A stretch of DNA of 64,000 nucleotides from an uncultured delta proteobacterium. GTDB lineage: Bacteria; Myxococcota_A; Polyangia; Polyangiales; Polyangiaceae. The position numbers and the translations under genes are program-made. Below the pieces are notes generated by a model. It saw only the letters and a program-made list of their open reading frames with translations, did no database searches and was not told where the DNA came from. The DNA is taken from contig CAITIQ010000270.1 of NCBI GenBank assembly GCA_903892415.1, forward strand, positions 1 to 64,000, given 5' to 3'. Shown one piece after another: positions 24,417 to 32,410 of this stretch; position 1 is the first letter of the stretch; each line of letters starts with the position of its first letter.

Positions 24417-25565
24417 GTGAGCGCCTTTTTTGCGACTGCAGCGATGGGCACTGAACCTGCTCTTCGGGATGAGCTACGTGAGCTGCGGCTTCGGTCGGTG
24501 CGGGCGGACCGCGGGGGCGTGCACTTCGAAGGCTCCCTCACCGACGGTATGCGCGCCTGTTTTCATTCGCGGGTGGCTCAGCGCATCTTGCTTGAGCTCG
24601 CCGCTTTCGACGCACCCAATGAAGCTGCTTTGTACGAGGGCGTGCGCTCGGTCACCTGGGCCGAGCACCTCTCCACCAAGACCAGCTTCGCCGTGCGGGC
24701 CAGCTCGAAGAAGAGCGCGCTGACGCATACGCAGTTCCTGGCGCAGCTAGTGAAAGACGCGGTGGTGGACCAATTCCGCGAGGAGCAAGGCCAGCGTCCG
24801 GACGTTAGTCGTGATGATCCGGATGTGCTGTTGTCACTGCACTTGGCGCAGAATCAGGCCACCCTCTATCTCGATTTGGCGGGGGACGCCTTGTTTGCCC
24901 GCGGCTACCGCACGCGGCATGACGGCGCACCGCTGAAGGAGACGCTCGCTGCAGCGCTGGTGCGCATGTCCGGCTGGGATCAACAGTCACCCTTCATCGA
25001 CCCGATGTGCGGCTCCGGTACGGTGGTGATCGAGGCTGCGCTACTGGCTTCGGCGGTTGCACCTGGGCTGATGAAGAAGCAGAAGTTCGGCTTCCAACGC
25101 TGGGCCTCGTTCGGCGCGAGTGAAGCAGCGGCGCTCCAGTCGATCCGCGAGCGGGCGAGCGAAGCGCACGAGAAGAAGAAGGGCGCGTTGCCGAGGATCG
25201 TGGGCAGAGACGTGGCCGCCTCAGCGATCGAGGTCACGCGCGAGAACGCGGGCCGCGCGGGCGTCACGCTCGAGTTGGTTCAAGCCGATATAGCGGTAGC
25301 CATCCCCGAGGGCGCATGGACCATGGTGGTCAACCCGCCTTACGGCGACCGTATGAGCCTTACGCCAAAGCTACTCAGCTCGTTTGGCGCCATGGTCGAG
25401 CGCAACAGCAATCCGAAGAAAGGCGGTGAGGGGAGCTCCAGCGTGCTTTGTGGGACGCCGGAGCTGCTGGAGGCCATTCCGTCTCGCCCCTCCAAGCTCG
25501 TCCGCATCATGAACGGCGATATTGAATGCAGGTTCGCCTCGTATGGTGAGCGCAAGCCCGCTTGA
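24417..25565 (+). CDS. THUMP-domain class I RNA methyltransferase (RlmL-like)
   Basis: 382 residues. A small N-terminal ferredoxin-like/THUMP region (about 1-155: FFATAAMGTEPALRDELREL, SVTWAEHLSTKTSFAVRAS) precedes a Rossmann methyltransferase domain. SAM-binding motif DPMCGSGTVVIEAAL is near residue 195 and the catalytic NPPYGDRM near 303, indicating N2-guanine or adenine-N methylation of RNA. It resembles the N-terminal half of E. coli RlmL and Bacillus YpsC-type proteins, which act on 23S rRNA. Starts at GTG 24417, 22 bp after the SUMF1 gene. Its last 226 bp overlap the opposite-strand SUMF1 paralogue. Confidence 0.9.
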   Translation: MSAFFATAAMGTEPALRDELRELRLRSVRADRGGVHFEGSLTDGMRACFHSRVAQRILLELAAFDAPNEAALYEGVRSVTWAEHLSTKTSFAVRASSKKSALTHTQFLAQLVKDAVVDQFREEQGQRPDVSRDDPDVLLSLHLAQNQATLYLDLAGDALFARGYRTRHDGAPLKETLAAALVRMSGWDQQSPFIDPMCGSGTVVIEAALLASAVAPGLMKKQKFGFQRWASFGASEAAALQSIRERASEAHEKKKGALPRIVGRDVAASAIEVTRENAGRAGVTLELVQADIAVAIPEGAWTMVVNPPYGDRMSLTPKLLSSFGAMVERNSNPKKGGEGSSSVLCGTPELLEAIPSRPSKLVRIMNGDIECRFASYGERKPA

Positions 25566-26329
25566 GCGCTGGAGGCGCCTGTGGTCGGGGCCGGTCCGCC
25601 CGGCGCGCTCGTCGGGTCCACACAGCAGCGAAAGCCAATATCGTAAAAGCGGAAGTTGGGGCCATGTGAATCATTGGTACCTCGGCAGCCGCTCCGCGGT
25701 TTTGCCCAATAGCCGCCCTTGAGCGAGGAGACATACGGCCACTCCGGGCGGGAAGTGGTGACCCACTCCTCCACGTTACCGATCAGGTCATGAACGCCAA
25801 AGGCGCTCACGCAGGCCTCGCGTGAACCGGAGGGCTCGGCTTGGTAGAGGCGTTTGGTCTCTTGGTCCCGGACCTTCTTGTCCAGGCTCGAGAGCTTGGC
25901 CTGGTCATACCCTTTGTAGGGCTTGTCATTGACGCAGACCTGCTTCTTGAAATCAAAGCCGTACAGGAAGGGCAATACCTCGTTACTTTCGCACGCGAGC
26001 TCCCACTCAAATTCGCTGCACAGCCGTTTGCCTACGGACTTGCAGCTGGCCTCGGCCTCGGTAAACTTCATCATCACCGGAGGTAGTGCGCCCTTCTCAT
26101 TGGGCCACTCGTATTCATCCATGCATACCGAGATAGGGGTGGTCCTGCCTTCGATCGCCATCAGCCAAGGAAAGTAGGACCAGCAGGTATCTTGCGAGAA
26201 CTTGAGGCAAAGCCTCTCAACGTTCTCGTAGTGCTGGCCGGTGACGAGCTTGGTCCCGCTTGGGCAGGTAAGCTCTTGGCCGATCAGCTGCGCTGAAATC
26301 AGCAAGGCCGCTGCAATGCTTAAGCTCAT
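25340..26329 (-). CDS. SUMF1-like exported protein with antisense-overlapping tail
   Basis: 329 residues. A signal peptide (MSLSIAAALLISAQLIG) is followed by a SUMF1-like domain up to about residue 239, with the same landmarks as the paralogue at 23426: VCMDEYEWPNEKG, SVGKRLCSEFEW, HDLIGNVEEW, IGFRCCVDP. After that point a low-complexity Ser/Pro tail of 90 residues runs on; most of it is antisense to the 3' end of the RNA methyltransferase gene, with no earlier in-frame stop. The tail is therefore probably an accidental extension. The two SUMF1 genes flank the methyltransferase in inverted orientation, as if duplicated around it. Confidence 0.8.
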   Translation of the reverse strand: MSLSIAAALLISAQLIGQELTCPSGTKLVTGQHYENVERLCLKFSQDTCWSYFPWLMAIEGRTTPISVCMDEYEWPNEKGALPPVMMKFTEAEASCKSVGKRLCSEFEWELACESNEVLPFLYGFDFKKQVCVNDKPYKGYDQAKLSSLDKKVRDQETKRLYQAEPSGSREACVSAFGVHDLIGNVEEWVTTSRPEWPYVSSLKGGYWAKPRSGCRGTNDSHGPNFRFYDIGFRCCVDPTSAPGGPAPTTGASSAQAGLRSPYEANLHSISPFMMRTSLEGRDGMASSSSGVPQSTLELPSPPFFGLLLRSTMAPNELSSFGVRLIRSP

Positions 26330-26398
26330 GACTTAACGTCCGCTCGGCAGATGTAAACGCGCGCGGCGCGAGGTTTGAGACGATTCACTGCTGGTCGC

Positions 26399-26938
26399 AT
26401 GGAAAACTCGCCGGGGACCTTGAGTTGTTTCGGAGATTGGGTCAACCTGCCAGCCTTGGCTGAGCTACGTTGTCTTGCCTCCGGAGAGGGATACCACTTC
26501 GCCTCGTGGCGGAACGTCTTCATCCTGGATTTTTACCGCACACTAACGGTTGAAGCGTTGGACGCAACCACCACAGCCAAGCGGCTGGCGTTGAAAGCCA
26601 ATCCTGATGGTTTGATCGTTCTCAATCTCGTGGACGGAACCCAGCCGATCCCATCGGGGCCGATTCGCGCCTACGCCGAAGAGCGGTCGAAGAAAGACTT
26701 GGGCGGGGTGCTTTGCCACGCGACCATCGTGTTCGGGGACGGCTTCCGCGTGGCCACGATGCGCAGCGTACTTTCGGGGATCATCGTGGTGCAGCATTCG
26801 CCATTTCCGCGGCGCGTCTTCTCTTCGGTGGGCGAGGCAGCGGTGTGGACAAGCAAGTTTGCCGGCGCTGCACCGGGCTATGTACAGGGACTGGTCGAGG
26901 CCGTGCGCCAGGCGCAGGAGAGGACGCAAAAACCGTGA
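26399..26938 (+). CDS. Conserved hypothetical protein (STAS-like pattern possible)
   Basis: 179 residues from ATG 26399; an in-frame TTG at 26375 would add eight. Soluble, no signal peptide. The layout of short strands and helices (WRNVFILDFYRTLTVEAL, GLIVLNLVDGTQPIPSG, LCHATIVFGDGFRVATMRSV, FPRRVFSSVGEAAVWTSKFA) recalls the SpoIIAA/STAS-like hypothetical proteins common in myxobacteria, but this is an impression only. It overlaps the molybdopterin oxidoreductase start by four bases (GTGA), so the two are translationally coupled; it may be an assembly or regulatory partner. Confidence 0.65.
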   Translation: MENSPGTLSCFGDWVNLPALAELRCLASGEGYHFASWRNVFILDFYRTLTVEALDATTTAKRLALKANPDGLIVLNLVDGTQPIPSGPIRAYAEERSKKDLGGVLCHATIVFGDGFRVATMRSVLSGIIVVQHSPFPRRVFSSVGEAAVWTSKFAGAAPGYVQGLVEAVRQAQERTQKP

Positions 26939-29106
26939 CTACGACGAAGATAGCTAGTTGCCTATTGTGCGAGGCCTCTTGCGGCATCCTGGTGAGCGAC
27001 GAGTCGGGGCAAATCAGCAAGGTTCGCGGTGACTCTGAGGACGTGATGAGTCGCGGCTTCGTTTGTCCCAAAGTGATCGGCATGAAGGATCTTTATGAAG
27101 ATCCGGACCGCCTGCGAAAGCCGCTGGTACGGACTTCTTCCGGCGCCTTCCGGGAGACGAGTTACGAAGAGGCGGAGCGCCTGGCCGCAGAGGGCCTGAA
27201 GCGGATCCGCGATGAGCACGGCCCCAATGCATTAGCGGTTTATCAGGGTAACCCGACGGCGCACAACCTGGGCCTCTTGTCGCTCGGGCAGGTCGTCCTG
27301 CGCAACCTCGGTACGCAAAACCTCTATTCTGCCTCCTCCGCCGACCAAGTGCCTCAGATGTTGGCGGCCGAGCTGATGTTCGGTAACCCGTTCTTGATCC
27401 CGGTACCGGATTTGGACCGCACCAACTTTCTGTTGGTGCTCGGGGCGAACCCGGTGGTCTCCAACGGCAGTCTGATGACGGCGCCGGATATGAAGCGGCG
27501 GCTGCTCGCGATCAAAGAGCGCGGTGGCAAGGTGGTGGTGGTCGATCCGCGCCGGAGCGAGACGGCGGAGCTCGCAAGCGAGCATATCTTTCTGCGGCCG
27601 GCGAGCGACCCGTACCTGCTCTTGGGCCTGCTGCACGTCCTCTTGATCGAGCAAGGCTTGGAGCGGCCCGCAGAGGTTTGGCGCGGCTTCGAGCAACTCA
27701 AGGAGCTAGTGAGGGCTTGCTCGCTTGCTCGCGCGAGCGAGGAGACGGGTATCCCCGTGGAGACGATTCGGCGGCTGGCCAGCGAGTTTAACGCGGCCGA
27801 GCGAGCCGCTGCCTACGGTCGGGTGGGCATGTGCCACCAACGCTCGGGCACGCTCGCGGCTTGGCTGCTCACGGCGCTCAACGTAGTGAGTGGCAACCTC
27901 GATCGTGAAGGTGGTGCGATGTTCACCACGCCAGCCGTCGAAGTAACCAAGCTTGCGGCGATCCTCGGCCTCAAAGGTCACGGCCGCTTCAAGAGCCGCG
28001 TCCGTGGCCTCGCCGAGGTCTCCGGTGAGCTGCCCATTGCCACCTTGGCCGACGAGATCGAGACGGCCGGAGAAGGCCAAGTAAGGGCGCTACTGACTGT
28101 CGCTGGCAACCCGGTGCTTTCGGCGCCGAACGGTCCGCGGCTGGACCGCGCCCTCGCGACCCTTGATTTCATGGTCTGCGTCGATAGCTATGTAAACGAG
28201 ACCACCCGTCACGCGAGCGTCATTTTGCCGGCCGTCTCCCCGCTCGAGCGATCGCATTATGACATAGCGATCAATGCCTTCGCCGTGCGCAACGTGGCGA
28301 AGTATGTGCCAGCGCCTATCCCATCTAGCGGTAAGCAAGATTGGGAGCTGCTGCTCCGCTTGGGGCTCGGCTTGCGACTTCCCAAGCAGGGTGCAGGCGG
28401 GACGGTCGCCAGCTGGCTCTACAGGCTGGGCAGCCAGTTGGGGCCTGAGGGGCTCTTGGATGTGCTCTTGCGGTTGGGGCCGCACGGCGTGCGCGGACGA
28501 GGGCTCACGTTGGCGGAGCTGCGCAAGCACCCGCACGGGCTGGATCTCGGCGCGCTCGAGCCGAGGCTGCCAGGTATTTTGGAGACCAAAGACAAGCAGG
28601 CCCAGCTCGCCCCGCGTGAGTTCCTGCGTGAGGCCTACCGCGTACTCGCGCAGCGCCGCGCGCAGCCGGGGGACTCGCTGCTCTTGATTGGCCGCAGGCA
28701 TCTGCGCTCCAACAATTCCTGGATGCACAACAGCCAAGCGTTGGTGAAGGGCCCGCCGCGCTGCACTCTGCTGATGCACCCCACAGATGCGAGCGAGCGC
28801 GGGCTCTTGTCTGGCACCGTGGTGGAGGTTCGCTCGCGGGTGGGAGCCGTGCAGGTGCCACTCGAGCTCTCCGATGAAGTGATGCGGGGCGTCGTGAGTT
28901 TGCCTCACGGCTTTGGCCATTCCCGTCCGGGTACGCGGATGAAGGTGGCCGAGGCCCATGCCGGGGTGAGCCTCAATGACCTGACCGACGATCAGGAGCT
29001 GGACGAACTATCGGGCAATGCAGCCTTTAGTGGCATTCCGGTCAGCGTCACCCAGTTTGCGACGGTAGCCCGCCCGCTCGGTGAGTCGGCGCCGGCTCAC
29101 GCCTAG
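26935..29106 (+). CDS. Molybdopterin-dependent oxidoreductase (DMSO reductase superfamily)
   Basis: 723 residues. The N-terminal [4Fe-4S] cluster motif is CLLCEASCG plus a later FVCPKV, giving four cysteines. Molybdopterin-binding domains follow: LGANPVVSNGSL near residue 165, VVVDPRRSETAELA, then AGNPVLSAPNGPRL, and a C-terminal dinucleotide-binding domain from about 590 (LMHPTDASERGLLSGTVVEV and LPHGFGH). No twin-arginine signal, so probably cytoplasmic, like formate-dehydrogenase-H or assimilatory nitrate-reductase relatives. No electron-transfer or membrane subunit gene is adjacent. GTG 26935 is chosen because the Cys motif starts there. The substrate is unknown. Confidence 0.88.
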   Translation: MTTTKIASCLLCEASCGILVSDESGQISKVRGDSEDVMSRGFVCPKVIGMKDLYEDPDRLRKPLVRTSSGAFRETSYEEAERLAAEGLKRIRDEHGPNALAVYQGNPTAHNLGLLSLGQVVLRNLGTQNLYSASSADQVPQMLAAELMFGNPFLIPVPDLDRTNFLLVLGANPVVSNGSLMTAPDMKRRLLAIKERGGKVVVVDPRRSETAELASEHIFLRPASDPYLLLGLLHVLLIEQGLERPAEVWRGFEQLKELVRACSLARASEETGIPVETIRRLASEFNAAERAAAYGRVGMCHQRSGTLAAWLLTALNVVSGNLDREGGAMFTTPAVEVTKLAAILGLKGHGRFKSRVRGLAEVSGELPIATLADEIETAGEGQVRALLTVAGNPVLSAPNGPRLDRALATLDFMVCVDSYVNETTRHASVILPAVSPLERSHYDIAINAFAVRNVAKYVPAPIPSSGKQDWELLLRLGLGLRLPKQGAGGTVASWLYRLGSQLGPEGLLDVLLRLGPHGVRGRGLTLAELRKHPHGLDLGALEPRLPGILETKDKQAQLAPREFLREAYRVLAQRRAQPGDSLLLIGRRHLRSNNSWMHNSQALVKGPPRCTLLMHPTDASERGLLSGTVVEVRSRVGAVQVPLELSDEVMRGVVSLPHGFGHSRPGTRMKVAEAHAGVSLNDLTDDQELDELSGNAAFSGIPVSVTQFATVARPLGESAPAHA

Positions 29107-29125
29107 TACTGCCGGCCGCAAGTCC

Positions 29126-29192
29126 GTGCCTGGATCCGCTCCGGCCCCCGCGCGTGGCGCGGCAGGTGAAGGGCCGGAGCGGATCCAGGCAC
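29126..29192. repeat. Long perfect inverted repeat (22-bp arms)
   Basis: The 22-base arm at 29126-29147 (starting GTGCCTGGATCC) is the exact reverse complement of 29171-29192 (ending GGATCCAGGCAC). Within the loop CCGCGC (29148-29153) pairs with GCGCGG (29157-29162). It starts 19 bp after the molybdopterin oxidoreductase stop, between convergent genes. There is no T-run. It may block read-through from both sides or be a mobile palindrome. The rest of 29107-29305 holds only this and the next hairpin. Confidence 0.8.
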
Positions 29193-29231
29193 TCAGTCCA
29201 AGGCTGTGGCCGCCATACCTCTCCGTTCCCG

Positions 29232-29252
29232 AGGGGGCGATTCTCGCCCCCT
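29232..29252. terminator. G/C-rich hairpin between convergent genes
   Basis: AGGGGGCGA (29232-29240) pairs with TCGCCCCCT (29244-29252) around TTC. It lies between the molybdopterin oxidoreductase and the leftward beta-barrel gene and could terminate or stabilise transcripts from either direction. It lacks a clear U-tract. Confidence 0.45.
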
Positions 29253-29305
29253 TGCGCTACGCGCACCCCCCAGATGATCCGGATACGAACTTCGGGCCGG
29301 GGGTA

Positions 29306-29866
29306 CTAGTTGTCTGGGAAGCTGTAGCGCAGCAGCAGGCTCGCGCCATAACCCCATATCGGCTCGACGAACAGCGTGCCCCAGTGGTCGAGTTCAAACT
29401 GGCCGCGCGAACCAAAGCGAAAGCTCGACAAAGAGAGCGAAGGGCCGTGGAGAGGCAGCACGCCGAGCGAGTCAGCGTCTTCTAACTCGGCCGCAATCCC
29501 AAGCTTTGCGCCATACCCAAGCCATAACGAGTAGTAGGGCACAGGGTTGACTCTGAGCGCCGCCAAGGCTCCCGGAACAAAGGCCAAGTAGGTATCGTCC
29601 GCCTCGCCCAGCAGCAAGCCAAGCGAGCCGGCAAAGCGTATATCCACCGCGCGAGCCAAGCGCAGGTCGAAGCTGGCCTCGAACACGGTGCTAACCGCGC
29701 TCGGAAACAGCGGGAAGGCAGCGAACTCGAGCCCGCCGCCAAGGCTCACGCGGAGCCCGCTGTCCCGCTCGGTCCAGTCGGCTGTTCGCTCCACAGGCTC
29801 TTCAGCCCATGCGACCAGAGGCTGGCAGAGAGCGAGCAGGGTTGGCAACGCGAGTCCCCATCTCAT
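29306..29866 (-). CDS. Small predicted outer-membrane beta-barrel protein
   Basis: 186 residues. A signal peptide (MRWGLALPTLLALCQPLVAWA) precedes alternating hydrophobic/polar strands (GLRVSLGGGLEFAAF, FEASFDLRLARAVDIRFAG, YYSLWLGYGAKLGIAAEL, GYGASLLLRYSF) like those of a small barrel; the chain ends SFPDN, so the C-terminal aromatic is four residues from the end. The start overlaps the preceding oxygenase-like gene by four bases (ATGA), so they are one operon. Function unknown; it may be a lipid or product channel for the neighbouring biosynthetic island. Confidence 0.7.
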   Translation of the reverse strand: MRWGLALPTLLALCQPLVAWAEEPVERTADWTERDSGLRVSLGGGLEFAAFPLFPSAVSTVFEASFDLRLARAVDIRFAGSLGLLLGEADDTYLAFVPGALAALRVNPVPYYSLWLGYGAKLGIAAELEDADSLGVLPLHGPSLSLSSFRFGSRGQFELDHWGTLFVEPIWGYGASLLLRYSFPDN

Positions 29867-30882
29867 GCGGCTTTGACCTGGGCTTTTAGATAGTTGTGGA
29901 AGTGGTAGATGCGCTCCTCGCGCGTGCCGAGCACGCCGCTACTTCGGCTGGAGGCGAGCCCACGCTGGACAGCGGAGTAAACGGCGGCATCCTCCTGCAT
30001 CACCCGCTCGATGAAGCGTCGGGCCAGGCCGGAGGTGAGGCGGCTGAGCGCGCGTTCGAGTCCGCTGGGCGCGCTGCCGAACTCTAGCAATAGCCACATG
30101 CGGGTCAGTGAGGTGGTGCTCGTTAGCGGGACGGCCGTCTGTACGAAGTGAAAGATAGCGGTATGCCCGATAATCAGGTTGGGAAACTGATGATGGTGGA
30201 TATAGTTGGTGCTGGCTCGCGGAGCGAGGCGGCTGAGCAGCCGGCAGTAGAGCGCCGAATCCGCTCCCAAAGAATCAAAGTAGGAGCTCGAGCTGGGGAG
30301 CAGCCGGTGAGCCGGGCCATTGCTCCGCTTGCCGCTAAAAACTCGGAACAGCTCGGGGTGGCGGGCGAGCCAATTGTTATGTAGCGCCGCTACGTGGTAG
30401 CTCTCGAGCACGTTCTCGATCGGTACCTTCCAGTTGCAGGGCTGGACTTGCTCGAGCATGGCGACCTGCCGCAGGCATGGGCCGTCCGTCGATCTCAGTA
30501 GCTGCAGGCTGTGCTCGTCCACCGCATCCTCGAGTGCGTTGGCCCGCTCGCCCAGCGTGACGAACACAAAGGCACCGAGCTGCTTATGGCGGAGCTCGCG
30601 AAGGCCGATGCGCGCAGTTGGGTGCGAAAGCTCGACCACTCGTACCGAACGGAGCTCGCCGTTGCTCACCGCCGTGACTTGAAGCGTGTGCTCGCCCAAG
30701 CGACGAATCAGCGGACCCTCGTCGAGCTCCTGCAGCGTAGCGATGGGATGCCAGGCGTGGGCAAAGACCTTGGCCCATTCGAGCCGATGTTGCTCCTCTG
30801 TAAAGTAGGCCTGCGGACGCAGTGGATGCGGCAAGACCGACGAATGCAGCCATTCTGCTGCCACAGCGCCTGGGCTAGTCAC
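29863..30882 (-). CDS. Rieske-oxygenase homologue lacking the Rieske cluster
   Basis: 339 residues aligned by eye with the intact Rieske oxygenase at 35564-36691: both start with a similar FTEEQHRLEWAKVFAHAWHPI-type segment, share NWK(V/I)PIENxLE(S/D)YHV and end in HFHNYL/AFHRYL. The mononuclear iron site is kept: ESYHVAALH (two His) and the late QEDAAVY (Asp). The Rieske [2Fe-2S] ligands are absent: where the paralogue has CAHRH and CQYH, this protein has VVELSHPTARIG and no Cys pair. It therefore cannot accept electrons the usual way and may be a partner, pseudo-enzyme or new type of mononuclear iron protein. The divergent desaturase gene starts 38 bp away. Confidence 0.75.
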   Translation of the reverse strand: MTSPGAVAAEWLHSSVLPHPLRPQAYFTEEQHRLEWAKVFAHAWHPIATLQELDEGPLIRRLGEHTLQVTAVSNGELRSVRVVELSHPTARIGLRELRHKQLGAFVFVTLGERANALEDAVDEHSLQLLRSTDGPCLRQVAMLEQVQPCNWKVPIENVLESYHVAALHNNWLARHPELFRVFSGKRSNGPAHRLLPSSSSYFDSLGADSALYCRLLSRLAPRASTNYIHHHQFPNLIIGHTAIFHFVQTAVPLTSTTSLTRMWLLLEFGSAPSGLERALSRLTSGLARRFIERVMQEDAAVYSAVQRGLASSRSSGVLGTREERIYHFHNYLKAQVKAA

Positions 30883-30919
30883 CCTACGCTCATACCATGG
30901 TCTCGCTCAGGCTGCGCTC

Positions 30920-32320
30920 TTGTCGCGGCGACGCAGCGGTACGATCCTGCGCAAGGTGGCTGAGCTCGAGCGCGCAATTGCTGATTTGAGCAAGCCCAAC
31001 ACCGTGCGGTTTGTGTTGGCGGCGTTCGGGGATTGGGCCGTGATCGTGGCCACCCTGGTATGCGCTGCGGAGCTCGACCACCCGTTTGGTTATGCGCTGG
31101 CGCTGTTCCCTCTGGGGTCGCGGCAACAAGGGCTCGGGGCGCTGTTTCATGATGCTGCGCACGGCCTGGTTTCACGCCGGCGTTGGCTCAATGACGGATT
31201 GGGGAGTGTGCTCGCGGCTTGGCCGCTCGGGCTCACGTTAGGAGGATACCGCCGTTATCACTTTGCGCATCACAAGCTGCTAGGCACCGAAGGGGACCCG
31301 GAGATCAGCCACAAGCGCGCGATGAAGCAATGGGAGCTGCCCGCCTCTCCGTTCAAGGTGACTCGGGACTTCCTCTCCGACTTGGTGTTGGGTGGGCTGC
31401 CGCATCTGGTGGTTGCAGGGCGCTTGACTCGCCCGGTTCGCCTAGCTGAAACGCTTGGTTTCCTGTTGTTTTGGTCGCTTATTGCTTTGGTGGCTTGGTC
31501 CTTTGACGCGATCTGGGTGCCGGTCTTGTTCGTGGCTGCGATTGCCACAGTGTTTTGGTCTGGCGTGCGGCTACGGATCTGGACCGAGCACCTCGGTACG
31601 CGGGACACTCATCGTATTGGCCTTCCTAGCTGGGTGGCTTGGCTGGTCATGCCGCACAACATTGGTATGCATTGGGAGCACCACCACTATCCCGGCGTGC
31701 CGTTCTTCAATCTACCTCGCTTGCGTCGGCTGCTCACAGAAGAGGCTGGATACCCGCCGGTGTTGCCGCTCGCGGCGCTGCTGCGCGCCTTTGCACGTTC
31801 GGCAGCGCTGCAATCGGGCGGCATCGCTGAGACGGTGGACCGCGAGGGGAATACCGAGCCTGATAAGGAGCGGCTCGAGCGGAGTGCGCGCGAAGTATCG
31901 CTGTTGCGCCTTGGGGCTCACGTCGGCTTGCCGCTTATCTCCGGGGTAGCCGTTTATCTGACGTGTCGCGCCACCTTACCGAGCAGTCTGGCGTGGTTTC
32001 CCTACGGCGGCCGTTTGTTGGAGCGGATGCCAGCGACGCTGAGCTACGTGCTTCCCGACTTCTTATGGGCGTATGCGCTCACAGCCGCGCTACTGCTGAT
32101 TTGGTCGGGAGGCTCCGGGCGAGCCCGTTATGGCTGGGTCGTTGTTGCTGCGCTGATTGCAGTGGCGTTGGAGCTCGCGCAAGCCGCCGGAATTCTCCCT
32201 GGGACCTATGCTGGTGAGGACGTGCTTTCGAGCCTTGCTGGCTGCGGCCTAGCTGTGGTCCTCTGTCCACACCGGCGGCCCGCTTGGACGGCCCTCACAC
32301 CTCTATTGAAAGGCAGTTAA
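30920..32320 (+). CDS. Fatty acid desaturase fused to a VanZ-like membrane domain
   Basis: 466 residues. The N-terminal membrane desaturase has all three histidine boxes: HDAAH (77-81), HFAHH (114-118) and HWEHHH (251-256), so a di-iron active site should form. A charged linker (about 300-325) is followed by a second hydrophobic domain (about 330-460) with four membrane helices resembling VanZ-like proteins (VLPDFLWAYALTAALLLIW, ALIAVALELAQAAG, EDVLSSLAGCGLAVVL). The start is a TTG at 30920; no ATG or GTG is in frame nearby upstream. It probably acts on a lipid or terpenoid chain in the adjacent pathway. The fusion is unusual. Confidence 0.8.
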   Translation: MSRRRSGTILRKVAELERAIADLSKPNTVRFVLAAFGDWAVIVATLVCAAELDHPFGYALALFPLGSRQQGLGALFHDAAHGLVSRRRWLNDGLGSVLAAWPLGLTLGGYRRYHFAHHKLLGTEGDPEISHKRAMKQWELPASPFKVTRDFLSDLVLGGLPHLVVAGRLTRPVRLAETLGFLLFWSLIALVAWSFDAIWVPVLFVAAIATVFWSGVRLRIWTEHLGTRDTHRIGLPSWVAWLVMPHNIGMHWEHHHYPGVPFFNLPRLRRLLTEEAGYPPVLPLAALLRAFARSAALQSGGIAETVDREGNTEPDKERLERSAREVSLLRLGAHVGLPLISGVAVYLTCRATLPSSLAWFPYGGRLLERMPATLSYVLPDFLWAYALTAALLLIWSGGSGRARYGWVVVAALIAVALELAQAAGILPGTYAGEDVLSSLAGCGLAVVLCPHRRPAWTALTPLLKGS

Positions 32321-32407
32321 ATGTCGAATCGTCAAAGGCACCTTGCTTCTCTCGCTGTGGTGGTGGTCTTTCTTTTGTTGGCTCTCGGTAGCGCTGCCGC
32401 CAGCTAA
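32321..32407 (+). CDS. 28-residue hydrophobic peptide ORF
   Basis: ATG immediately follows the TAA of the desaturase gene and has AAAGG about eight bases upstream. The peptide is MSNRQRHLASL then a Val/Leu-rich core and ends GSAAAS before TAA. It is either a small single-pass membrane peptide translated by re-initiation after the desaturase, or the surviving signal peptide of an exported protein whose body has been lost. The convergent adenylating-enzyme gene ends four bases beyond it. Confidence 0.4.
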   Translation: MSNRQRHLASLAVVVVFLLLALGSAAAS

Positions 32408-32410
32408 AGC

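Noticed and set aside
26713..26934. Upstream extension of the molybdopterin oxidoreductase frame
   Set aside because: It lies over the preceding coding gene in another frame; the Fe-S Cys motif begins just after GTG 26935.
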